A stretch of 64,000 bases of DNA, from positions 690,001-754,000 of the forward strand of contig JARHVA010002126.1 in NCBI GenBank assembly GCA_037957365.1, given 5' to 3'. This document shows positions 24,417 through 35,350 of the stretch, piece by piece (position 1 is the stretch's first letter; every line of letters begins with the position of its first letter). The DNA comes from Torreya grandis. Lineage: Eukaryota; Streptophyta; Pinopsida; Cupressales; Taxaceae. The notes beneath the pieces were generated by a model that saw nothing but the letters and a program-made list of their open reading frames with translations, ran no database searches and was not told the origin of the DNA. A program made the position numbers and the translations under genes.

Positions 24417-26633
24417 CTTTATTAATAAAAATAAAAAATTTGTTCATTTTAAGTGTAAAGCTTCCATATATTTATAAATGCCATAACAAGAATATAGAAG
24501 TTGGAATTTATTCCTTTGATTGTTGGAATGATAGATACTTTTCTTATGATCCTTTTGTGCAAAGTGAAATCATTTTATTATTGTTATTTATTTATAGTGC
24601 ATTTTGATTTTTTATTCAACATACACACATTCTCTATTTTTTCTTTCAAATAGGGACCCACTATATTCTAAAAGGCCTAGGTCTGTTTTGAAAATCTTAT
24701 TTCATAGGTCTTTATATGTGCATCTAACTTTATTGTTCATTATAAATGCAAGGGGACATTTTCATATATTTAGTTTATTCAAACTAACCTATTAATACTT
24801 TTAAGAAGTTTTTTATGTACAAATGTTTTCAAAGCATGCATAGTGATTATAAAGTTTTAAGATTTGTGTATTTTGCCTATTCACTAGTTGTTTTCTTTGC
24901 ATATTTTTTATCTTCATAAATTTTATTCAAAAGTTAGGTTTTAACATTTTTTATCTTCCACATCTATTTTTCCTTCATGAAAAATGATCATTGAAACTTT
25001 TGATCACATATTTTATTCATGAATTTGGTATTCAAAACTTTGTCCTTGATTTATGCATGTCTTCGACATTTATGTTTATCATAAATTTTATTCAGAACTT
25101 TGGTACTTCGTACCTTTTGCACTTTGACAAAAATGTTTGACATTTACACTTCAATGAAAATTTTAAGTGTTTTTGTTTAGAGTTGAGTCTTCAGAGAAAA
25201 TGTTTGACAAAAGTAGTTAGATAAATTATTCAAAAATATGCTTTAAAACATTTATTCATAGGTTTTGTTTGTGAATTTGATCTTCATCAAAAGTATTAGA
25301 AATTACACTTCAGAACTTGATTTTAGCATCATAGTTTTTAGAAAAAATAAACAAAAATTACATTTCAAAACTTTTGTTTGGAACTTAGTCTTTGGAAAAA
25401 GTGTCCTTCACAATATGCATAAAAGATTTTTGCCATTAGGTCATTAGAAATTTTGTTTGTGAGATGTGTTCATGTCACTATGACTTAGTTTGACCCTATT
25501 CTAGTGAAACATCTGACACTCTTTCAAACATTGTCATTGATGTCAAAAGTGAATCCTGTGAAGGATGATGTCAAGTGTGACTAAGCCTAGTCTGGTAGTG
25601 TGTGATGCATTGAGATAGTGTTGTTATGAGAGAATTTAAAGGCAAGAAAGAATTTGAAGGAAACTAATGTATTATGGTTGCATGAAATATTAAGTTCATT
25701 CATAAAAGAGAGAGTGTTTCATGGATAAGATTTGTCATTAATGTTGCATCTTGGGAGGTTTGGTGTCAAAGGTGTTCAAGTGCATGAAAGAGAGATGTCA
25801 AGTCATATAAAGCTTGGTCATGTACGTCTATATGAAGTTATGGAAGGTTGTTTTCATAAAATAAAATATTTGTGTAGTAATATGAGTGTGTCATTATATC
25901 TTATGTCTTCTTGGTTGATGTTTTGTTGAGGTCATAACATGGAAGGAACAGGTTAAGGTGTCATGTGCATTTAGATAATTTACAACAAATTTGATAAGGG
26001 GGCATGAATAGGGTTAATTCCTCTTTTTGTTTACATTGATGCACTAAATTTTCCTAGACACATCAATTAAAATTTTACATGTCTATAGTATTTGGCTCCC
26101 TTGAGGAGTGTAGTTTAAATTTAACTTCCTTGATAGCCTTGTCAATACTCCCCTTTTTCAGGTTTAGGTGGCTATACCACTTGACCTTGGTTAGATTGGC
26201 TATATTATGTTTATAATTGGGTTATGTGATTGAGATTCATTGCTCTCAATGAACTTGGCACAAATCTTCCTTACACAAAATTTAGGGCATGATAACCCTC
26301 CCATTCTGCTATTCACATATCTAAGGTTCAGTTGTGAACGTCTCTCTAGAATTATTTAATAAGGAAACATCATCATCAAAGTAAATTATCAAGGGTAAAG
26401 ATGATTGCATCAACACATGTGTATTCTTTCCTTTCTCTCTATCCTTTCAATAATTTCAAGTTTAGATTATATGCACCAATTGGACTATAACTTGCTCTTT
26501 ATTTCAAGTCATACACAAACACAAAATTCAAACATGGCTCAAGTAAAATCAAGGTGTGTATTACACACCAAGGTACATATTTATTTATTTTAACCTAGTA
26601 ATTTAATTCTAATGCATTACTAGAATAAAATAG
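24417..26633 (+). repeat. Element M: 3' internal noncoding region of an F-family element
   Basis: 24,440-26,000 aligns in inverted orientation with 52,180-50,900 of element F. Landmarks include TCTCTATTTTTTCTTTCAAAT-like, GCAAGGGGACATT, TATGCATGTCTTC, TTTGGTACTTC/CTAGTACTTC, GCATTTACACTT and GACCCTATTCTAGTG. It carries no recognisable ORF. The 5' part of M is missing at the junction with element J. Confidence 0.6.
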
Positions 26634-26657
26634 AAGGGGAGGGGTGTGGGAGGGGGA
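26634..26657 (+). other. Polypurine tract of element M
   Basis: A 24-base run of G and A broken only by a single T and TG, immediately before the LTR start TGTAGATACT. The equivalent in element C is AAATGGGGAGGGGAAAA. Confidence 0.65.
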
Positions 26658-27905
26658 TGTAGATACTATAAATATTATTTTATATGACATAATAGTCTTG
26701 TAGACTTAAAAAATACAAATCATGGTTCAAACCTTTATTTCATGACCTTTTCATTCTTGTTAGACCCATGTTCACCATCTCACTATGCCTAATTACTTAT
26801 CATATAGTCTGATCCTAATATTATGATGGCACATATCAATTTTAAACTATAGTATGCATAAAACTTGATTTTTATCCTACTCATACACTTATATATCCTC
26901 AATAAGTTTTATACTCTACATGACATTATTATCTAGGTTACATCACAAACATCAATGCTAGTGTCTTTGCCTTCCAAATAATCAAATCTTAAAATCTCTC
27001 AACATGTATGGGTTAGCATATGAATTTTATTTAACCCTCTCATGAGATTATTTCAAAATATGTGGTATAAATATAAATCAAAATTCCTTCATTATCATTC
27101 AATAAATATCAAACAAGACTTAAACAAACACCTCTCAAGCTCACACTACACTACTCAAAATCACTTGCACAACTGAGCTATACTTCCCTATTATTGCCCA
27201 TTTATAAATTTGTCATAAGAGTCATCTTATAAAATGTTTCAAGCATTAAAAGAGTAACCCATGGGGATTATTTTTCAAGTTATAAGATATATCACTACAT
27301 ACACTTGAATATATCATATTGTATAATTATTTACACACAAACCCAAATAAGTATGAGAACTACATTGGTCTTAGGCACCCTTCAAAGTATATGGATATGT
27401 AGGAAGCACTCAATTATATGTGGTTACTTTAGGTCATATTGAATTCACCTAAGCCCACTAACCCCTATTTTTCAAGGTTATGTGCTAAGTTGGAAGACCT
27501 AAGGTTTTAAGCAAAAGACTAATTTCAATAGCCTGTGCATGTGATCCAAGTTGATAAATTGTAAGGTGATAGTGAAACCTAATAAGCATAGGTATCTATT
27601 ATAGAAAAGAGTTTGTATATTGAGCTAGATAGAATCATTGAAACTAGGGCATAATCATCAATGGTAGTATCCAGATTACAACAATAGTGTCCAAGATGAT
27701 AGGAAAATAATTTATAAAATTTGAAAAATCAAGGTGGAAAACTAGTTTGTCTTATTTTACGCATGTAAATGTTAGATATATCTATGATTAATTGAATAAG
27801 ATAATTATTATTTCGCATTCATATTTCAAATTTTAGAATATTGTTTAGTAATGTACTTATCTATATTTAGCATATTCTAATATTTAACATATTTATTAGA
27901 ATATT
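26658..27905 (+). repeat. D-family LTR, 3' LTR of element M
   Basis: Starts TGTAGATACTATAAAT, matching the minus-strand copy of element E (TGTAGACACTAAATAT, reading down from 40,737). Contains the conserved LTR module at 27,354-27,412 (GAGAACTACATTGG ... CCCTTCAAAGTATATGGATATG, TAGG). The right edge is approximate. Confidence 0.65.
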
Positions 27906-28149
27906 ATAAATTTGAATTCATTTAATTGTCTTAATTTTAGAATGCCTTATTCTATATGTTTTCATGGCTTAAAATATGTGAACCTAGAGGTAATTAGGAA
28001 ATAAGGTTTCATCTATCATCCATATTGTCTTACAAGCTTTAAGGTGAAGTTTTAAAGCTTGAATTCCATTATAATTGATGGTTTCACATATATGATTATC
28101 ATGGTGAAAGCATTGTTTTAAATTAGAACAAACTCAATCCTAAGTAAAC
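27906..28149. other. Junction between elements M and E
   Basis: A/T-rich, no coding signal. Element E, on the opposite strand, is cut off here; its 3' LTR is not present. Confidence 0.4.
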
Positions 28150-30025
28150 AAATTCTCTTGATGAGTTCTTCACCATCGAGCAATTGTGCCATAAATAATA
28201 TGGATAATTAATCATACCCAATCCATGTTAGAGTCATCAAAGGCTTCCAATCACTGTACAAACTCATAGACTTCCATTTGACCATGGAACCTTGGCATTT
28301 CATCTAGTCTTACTGGTGCCTTATCCATGATTTATCCATGAAAGAGATAAACAAATTTATGGTATTTATGATACTTTCACCGAGTATCATCTTGACCTCC
28401 TATAGTTCCACATATCCTCCTAATAAGATCATAGTCACCTTGACGCCATTAGTCATAAATGTTACTAGTGGTGTCAGATAGAGATTGTGCATCTATCCAA
28501 TGCAATATGCCATCTAGATTGGGGTCAAGGTGTTTAGTACCTTGAGCTGTAACATTATAAATGTGGTTGATATCCTCACCAACATTGACCAACTCAACAT
28601 AGGGAGGACCATGAGCATGGTCTAAAGGAATAACAATGCATTGATCATCATTATCAAAGTTGATGTATCACTTCTTAAAGTTCAAATTAACAATATTAGC
28701 ATAACACCATTAGTGATCCAATAGATCAGGGAAGTTATCAACCTCCATGAATTATATGAATTCAAAATTGGCTTTGAAAGTGACACTGATGATATCCATA
28801 CTGACATCTTTAAGTACCACAATGGGAAAAGAATGAGTCTTGTTAGCCATAAATAACACATGGGGTAAAGGTTGTAAATTTAGACTAGCCATCTTATATC
28901 AGGCATCCTTGGTAAGAACATTTACTTCAGCACCAATGTCAACTCAGATATCCTTAGGAGCTTCTTATCATCGTGCATGGTTTAATCAGTGATCTTCACT
29001 AGGCCTAGGTGTTTGATGCCTTATTTGTTGTGTAATAAGGGTATAATGCTCTCATATAGTATTTATTTACATAGATCTTGAAACTCACCCCACATTATGT
29101 CATGAAGGTCTGTATCTTTCTACATATCAACATGTGTAGCAGTATCATGATCCTTGAAGAACTAGATCTCTCCCTACAATTATCTTACTAGATTCACAGT
29201 GTCATAGATAACCTTACTTTTCTATTGAGCATTTGGATAGTGAGTAGAACAAGGATCTTCCCATTTAAATTTATCAATAGGTGGATTGGACATAGACTAG
29301 GAATGACCACCACTTTGTGTTGTAATATTAACTTTAGGACCCATCAGAATTATAGGGCAAAGTCTCCATAGTGGATTTTCAATATGTATCATCTTGGCAC
29401 CCTTCTTATTTCTTTATTTCATAATAGCAATGTACAGGTCAGGGCAATCCTCTAGATGGTGTTCATTTTTTAAAAAGGCACATGTAGTATATATTGAATA
29501 ATCATGCTAGTAGTACTCAAGAGAACCACACTTATAACAAGTTTGTGGTGAGAAACATCACATCCAAATCCTTGACCTTGACCATGACCATGATAACCAC
29601 CTCTATTCTCTTAGTAATTATTAGCATATGTCTAATGTATACCACATGTGCATACCTCATGAATCTCACTAATGAGATGGAAATCATTGGTATCATGAGT
29701 GTATGTATCACATATCTTACAATAGCTTGATACGTTTGACTGAGTGGCACATTAGAACAGAGGACAATCCCATACCTTGTTATGTTCATAGAAAATATCA
29801 TAATATTGCTTTAGTACATATTGACTATTCTTATGAAGATAATTATTCAAATTGTGGCCTTTAAACTCAAAGTCTACGCACCATAAAACATTATGGGTGT
29901 CATGAGCATTGTGTGTAGTGAGATTTTCTAGTTGTGATGCTATTATATTGATCTACACCTCTATGAAGGGGCTTATCTCCATATTTTGAGTCCAATTAGT
30001 TTTCAAATATAGATAAATAATATTT
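28150..30025 (-). pseudogene. Element E gag zinc-knuckle region and protease (gypsy-like)
   Basis: On the minus strand, from about 29,920: NVLWCVDFEFKGHNLNN and YCKICDTYTHDTNDFHL look like paired cysteine/histidine knuckles. A Gly/His-rich linker GGYHGHGQGQG follows. After a frame change near 29,545 come CYKCGSLEYY-stop-HDYS and TCAFLKNEHHLEDCPD, two retroviral knuckles with some Cys lost. The frame stays readable down to 28,950, then shifts into VDIGAEVNVLTKDA at about 28,945, a retropepsin active site with DIG for the usual DTG/DSG. It continues through IPLDHAHGPPYVELVNVGED, IYNVTAQGTKHLDPNLDG and ILHWIDAQSLSDT to about 28,170. About twenty stops make it dead. No reverse transcriptase follows before the element is truncated next to M. 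Its 5' LTR is D-type, split by element A. Confidence 0.65.
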
Positions 30026-30485
30026 TGAATTTATAATACTGAGATATGTCAAAAATATAAAGTATGTCTATTGATTTATATTGTAATAAATTTACAATAA
30101 GATTACTTAGTTGGTTTACTATGCATATGGAAATTTGGACTAAAATAAGCTAGAAGTGAACTAGATCAAGATCATGGAATAGTCATCAAATTCTAGAATT
30201 ATTTTTTATATGGCAATAGACACTTGTGTTGTATCTAAATAGTTATATTGATGCTAGTGTCTAATTTAGATGCATATTTCTAGTATAGAATAGTGATTGT
30301 ATCTAGATGTGACCACTTGGAGTCTTTTGGGTTTTTTTTTTACCTTTCTTCTAGTGTATATAGATTATGCACATAGGTTATCACTCTTGGTTAAATGATC
30401 ATAACCCTATCCCCTCCCCCTTGAAGTGATTATGGGAAAAATGGGTTAGTGGGCACATGGTGTTGAGCTACCCTAAGGACCCTAT
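30026..30485 (-). repeat. 5' LTR of element E, distal half (D family)
   Basis: On the minus strand this continues the LTR that starts at 40,737 and breaks at 39,952. The joined sequence aligns with 8,990-9,486 (CCCACTAACCCATTTTT; TAGTATTATAAATTCA). The last five bases, CCTAT (30,481-30,485), are the left target duplication of element A. Confidence 0.65.
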
Positions 30486-31687
30486 AGTCATATAAAATGC
30501 CAAATTTGGTAACTTGAGTGTGGATAATGACACCCAATCCATAGGTCCATCTTTTTTTCTCTCATATCCCTCATAGACATGTCTTCACTAATTCCCAATC
30601 ATCTATAACCTCTCAAGCTAAACCCTTAGAGACCCAGATTGCTCTTTCCATGTTTAATCCATCCCTCTAGGTCTTGTAAGCCATTTACAATAGTGCCCAA
30701 ACCTAGAATATAACTCTAAAACCCAGGGTGTCTTATTTTTGACACATTTGTCCAAGTGCATTTTGGTTTCTAGCAGTCATATTCTTCTAAATCATTATCC
30801 TAATTCATGTCAGCCTAACACAAATTCATTTAACCCATGATCATTAAATCCATTATAAAAGGCCATTCATATTCCATTTAGAATATTTGGCACTCATTTA
30901 CAAGAGAGAAGTGAGAATACAAGCAAGACCACTCATGCACTTTTCCATTTTCTCTATATACAACCATCCAATATTATTTCTAGCTTATTCAAACCTTTAC
31001 ACTAATCCCCAGTTATTCCAAGTACACCCCATTTCACATTTACTTGTATTTTCATCACATTATTTCACTAAGTAATTCAATGGGAGAACTACATATAGCT
31101 TGATCCCTCCTCAAAATATCGGTACATAGGCAGTGTGCCTACACATGAGGTGTGATGTGCATCTAGTGTATCCTTTACATCCTAGCCCCTCCTCTCCTTT
31201 CTCTAATTTTATATTCAAGTTCAAGAACAAAGAGGACCTAAAGTATTGAAGACTAAATTAGGTACATAGTGAGCTCCACAAAATTTTAGGCTTCTGTACT
31301 TCATAGGTAGGGTCACACAGACTTGATATACAAAACCCAAAAAACTTAGATCACTAGGGCAATAATGCTGAGATAGGACTACATCATTAGAACATTGGGT
31401 CTCACTTTTATCACTCCTATCCAATCAAGAAACAAACTTTAGATTTATGTTTGTGACATTTTCCCAAGCCTACACATAGGTTTTCAGACCTTGTCTTAGT
31501 CAGAATAACACAAAATTAGATAAGTTTAATTTTCTCTCTCACAATACTATTTTTAGAGAAGCCCTAACTATAGTCAAATTTCACAAATCAATAGCCTAAT
31601 TATTGTACATTATTTATTAATTTTATCTACTTAAACCCATTTATTATTTAGGAATTAAACATTTAATTTCCCAAAAATAATATATCA
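30486..31687 (+). repeat. 5' LTR of element A
   Basis: 1,202 bp, from AGTCATATAAAATGCC (first base presumably once T) to TATATCA. Probable TATA region ATCCATTATAAAAGG at 30,850-30,863. The conserved LTR module GGGAGAACTACATATAGC / TTGATCCCTCC / CGGTACATAGG is at 31,082-31,130, about 220 bases downstream of the TATA region, so in the R or U5 part (inferred). Confidence 0.85.
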
Positions 31688-31705
31688 TTTGGTGAACCTG
31701 ACTTA
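31688..31705 (+). promoter_or_regulatory. Primer-binding site of element A
   Basis: TTTGGTGAACCTGACTTA directly after the LTR. Element B has TTTGGTGAACCTAACTTA at the same place. I cannot assign the tRNA. Confidence 0.55.
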
Positions 31706-32373
31706 TTTCAAATTTTGCATAAAATCCCTAAAAACCCTAGGGTAAATTATTAGCTAGTTTTTTCCATTAATTTTTGAATTTTTTCATGAATATTAAAATT
31801 AGAAATTCCTCTCAAATTTTAAAATTTTGTAGTAAATTTTAAAATAAATTTATTTCAAACCCTAGTTGCATCAACTAGCTCCTAGTAATTTTCTAGTAAA
31901 TTTTCAATCATTTTCTAAATTTTTAGTTGCATATTAAAATAAAAAAATTGCTTAAAAATTTTAAAAAATCATAGTAATTTCAAAATATATATAATTTTCT
32001 CAAAACCCTAATTGCATTAACTAGATCCCATTAAATCAAGCACTTTCCCATAAATTTTTGAATTTTATCTTGCATACTTAGCTCATAAATTCAATTTCAA
32101 AAATTCATAGTATTTTGCAAAGATATTTTTGAAAATAATCTAGTTGCATATACTATCTCCTATTTTACTTCTTGAGGTATCACCTTACTCATTTGGGAGT
32201 TTTGTATCCTTTCTATGCATATTCCATTTTCTTGTTTAATCTTTTCTACTATTATCCAAGTTATTTTCCTTATTCCACCTAAGTTTTTTGCATCTCTTCC
32301 TTCACGATGATGTGTAAGACTTAGTGTCAATCCTCCTAAACTCACCCAAATTCCTTCAACTTAACTGTATACT
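31706..32373 (+). other. Element A leader
   Basis: Untranslated leader with four diverged repeats of a unit of about 90-115 bp. Each contains AAACCCTA(A/G)TTGCAT.AACTA followed by a T-rich TTTCTAGTAAATTTT-like stretch. The same series occurs on the minus strand in element B (48,300-48,740: TATGCAACTAGGGATTGAAAG and relatives). Confidence 0.55.
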
Positions 32374-33760
32374 ATGGATAAATAACTAGTTCAGACTCTA
32401 GCTATAGATTCTACACATCTAGATTACACCAATTTTAATTAAAATGATTCAAACAATGATTAATATGAAAATACAAATGATGATGTACACACCGATGCTC
32501 ATGTTCCACCACATTGGACTACCAATCCACTTCCACCCATTGTTGATAATGAATGTGTACTCCACAAAGATTTGATCCTCCAAAGTTTCATGGAAAGACT
32601 TAGGGAACAACCTCAATATCATACTCTTATATTACAATCTCTCATGAAAATAAAAAAGACTAAACAAGTTGAGTTTTTCATTCCTATAGAGCAAACAGTT
32701 GTAAATGACATTACGGGGGCAACTATATCTCAACAACGCCCTATAGCAGCCCAATTTTCCTCAATGACATTAGTTATATCTAGTACATCCCTATTTCTTG
32801 ATGTGGCAGTGCTTGTGCAAGAGATAAGATCTCTTCAATCCAAGGTATTATAGCTTGAGCAAGGTGCCACTAGACATATGTAGGCTTTGGATTATTTTAC
32901 TCTTTTGCATACACTATTGGCATATCACATTGATTCTACACCTTTTCCACAAGGTTTTGTTCAACTTAAGCTTACTCTTTATGATGGCAAAGGTGATCTA
33001 GAGACACACTTGAGAGATTTTGATATAGCATGCTTAGATTATGTGTCAAATGACTGGTCACTTACCAAGCTATTTCCATAGAGTCTAAAGGATTATGCTT
33101 TACAATGGTTCTATAGTCTACCAAATTAGTCGGTCAATGCATTCAATCCTTTAGTTGACATGTTCCTAGCACATTTTAGTATCAACATTGGTGATAAGAT
33201 CTCTTATGCACAAATTACACAACAGAAATAGAAATAAAATGAGCATATCACAGACTATGTGGTTTGATATAAGACCATCTTGGCTAAGATTACTATCCCC
33301 ATGGTAGATTATGAGTTATAGGATCTCTTCAAATAGAGTCTTCTACCATCATTGCATGAATCTATTATATTCAAAAGATCATCTTCCTTCACTAAATTTT
33401 GTCATACACTAAAGGAAAGAGAAGTAAAATTCATTTCAATGGGAAAACTCAAGTATAAAAGCATCCCAAACACAACAAAAAAGAGTAATAACAAAGTCCC
33501 ATACAATGTCAAAGTCAATGATAACAAGAATCAAAATCAACCAATAGTCAATGCAACTTCAGATCCCACTCAACATGTGGTTTTATCAATACCTCCTTAA
33601 TATGCATTTACCAATCTACTAGTTTCTCCAACCAAAGTTTTATAATAGTTATTGGAATATAACATCATCACTCTCCATCCTATTCAAGAAGTTGACCTAG
33701 CAAAGCCTCTTCTATAGGGATATGATCAACATGTATTTTATGATTTTCACAGGGCACCAT
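32374..33760 (+). pseudogene. Element A gag
   Basis: The plus-strand frame from 32,572 gives an open 93-codon start (helical, Gln-rich). It then gives YHIDSTPFPQGFVQLKLTLY, DGKGDLETHLRDFDIACLDY, a stop at the Gln of FPQSLKDYALQWFYSLPN, and VNAFNPLVDMFLAHFSINIG. This is the retrotransposon gag capsid pattern (P-x-F-x-L-x-x-Y-D-G-x-x-D-P-x-x-H, ALQWF-x-x-LP, F-x-x-L-x-x-x-F-L-x-x-F). A basic tail and then FYDFHRAPCHTTNRCISLRH at 33,735-33,795 resemble the C-x(n)-H-x4-C knuckle (YC-x-FH-x-x-x-GH-x-T-x-x-C) of plant gypsy elements. Stops are mainly TAG or TAA; at 33,855-33,857 and 33,871-33,873 they replace CAG codons kept in element B. Nonfunctional. Confidence 0.7.
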
Positions 33761-34059
33761 GCCACACTACAAACAGATGCATTAGTTTGAGACATACGAT
33801 ACATTACTTAAAATATGACAACCTACTTGATCTTGAAACTTCAGTTGAGTCTCCATAGGCTAGGCCAACATAAGATAAATATTTTAAAATCTTCTTAGAT
33901 CCATTTCCATATCATTCTAAATAAGATAAAAGGGATACATCAGGTGTTCACCACACATACCATGCACATCCTCCACCAGTTACATACCCGACACCTTTAG
34001 TTGAGTCACATCCTTTGAGTGATATGATAGATGTGTATGAGTCCAAGGTTCAAACTAGA

Positions 34060-34560
34060 CCTTTTATATTTTTCTCATATCAAGAGATTGTTGAGGATAA
34101 TTTAGATTATAATGCATTATTTATAAGAGCACATATTCATAATTAACCCATTCACAGTGTTCTCATTGATAATGGTTCTAGTGTCAACATGTACACCATT
34201 ACATTATTATAGCATTTGGGATATTCAAAGTAAGATATCACTCTAATAGATACGTTTATCAATAGATTTAGTGGACACATATAGAGTTCATTGGGTGAGA
34301 TTGTACTTCCTTTATAGACTAGTCGAACATATGTGACCACACATTTCACCATAGTTCCTAGTGCAGAAGTTTTTGATATGTTACTTGGTTGCCCATGGAT
34401 TCAAAAAAATTGAGTATCACCATCTATAGTTTATAGATGCATGAAATTCATTTATGCTAATTAGGTTATTATAGTTAGTGGCATTCCATATGAGTTACCG
34501 TTCCCCACTTTAGAGCCATCTCTTTTGCAGTCATCAGTTCTAGCTTATTCACTAGTTTTA
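34060..34560 (+). pseudogene. Element A retropepsin-like protease
   Basis: FSYQEIVEDNLDYNALFIRA leads into SVLIDNGSSVNMYTI at 34,157-34,201, the active-site loop (Asp-Asn-Gly; DNGSS is normal for many plant gypsy elements). A flap region follows, then EVFDMLLGCPWIQK at 34,366-34,410, the usual LLGRPW element, and RCMKFIYAN. In-frame TAG, TAA and TGA codons inactivate it. Past 34,560 the frame fades into a Pro/Ser-rich tail to about 34,900, and no reverse transcriptase follows. Confidence 0.75.
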
Positions 34561-34899
34561 GTTTCCCTGCCATTTATAGTTCTTCCTCCAGTATAGATTT
34601 AGACATAGTTGAGGCACCCATCACTAGTATAGAGAGTTCATACACCTCCATAACTTCAAGATTCTAGATATAGTATTCACACCCAGAGCAATAACATTGA
34701 GATCTCATGCTTTTAAAACTAAAGCACACTTTCAGAGAACTTCTCCTACTTCTAGATGGGTCCCTAAGAGTCCCTTAATTGCATCCACTTCTCAAAGTTA
34801 TAGGGAATCCCACATTTAGTTTCTACTTCAGAGATATCAAAATAGTTACAATGCACATAGCTTTCAGAGTCACAGTCTTAGCTTTTCTATCATGCTTTA

Positions 34900-35350
34900 C
34901 GATCATGAATGATACCTTTGTTTGATATAAGACACCATGACATGGAGTCTCATCTAAGACTCGTTGGTTAGTATCATATATTCTCAGTCTTTATTGTACA
35001 TATATTATTTAAAAAATACAAAAACTATATAAAATATCAAAAATACCAAAAACATTCAAATATATCCAAAACACAAAAACATTTTGATTGTATGAATCAT
35101 CCATGCTTTACATTGCTACTATGATAAACTTACATTTATTGTTCTATGCTACTGTTTGTTTATTTATCTACATTACCATGATTCACTTGATCTTCTTTGA
35201 GTGTGTGTAGTGACATATATATCCTTGATTGCTTCACTCTACCCATTGAGAGGGCATTCTACTTCTACATTCGAGACACACATTGATATACATACCCACT
35301 AGGGACATCTTCTACATGACTACACCATTCAAGTTATGTCATTCCTACAC
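34900..35350 (+). other. Element A noncoding interior, first part
   Basis: Collinear with element B 45,250-45,800 on the opposite strand. Contains the A-rich AAATACAAAAAC tract at 35,010-35,090. Confidence 0.6.

Noticed and set aside
30887..31075. ORF conserved between 30,887 and 38,931 (ALIYKREVRIQARP)
   Set aside because: It lies inside the paired LTRs; conservation is because the LTRs are copies, not because of coding.
34157..34201. Asp-Asn-Gly instead of Asp-Ser/Thr-Gly in the A and B protease
   Set aside because: DNGSS is common in plant gypsy-type proteases, so it is not an active-site defect.
32374..34560. Systematic in-frame TAG as a sign of stop-codon reassignment or readthrough
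   Set aside because: TAA and TGA also occur, frameshifts are present, and the sister copy shows CAG at the same places; deamination explains it.
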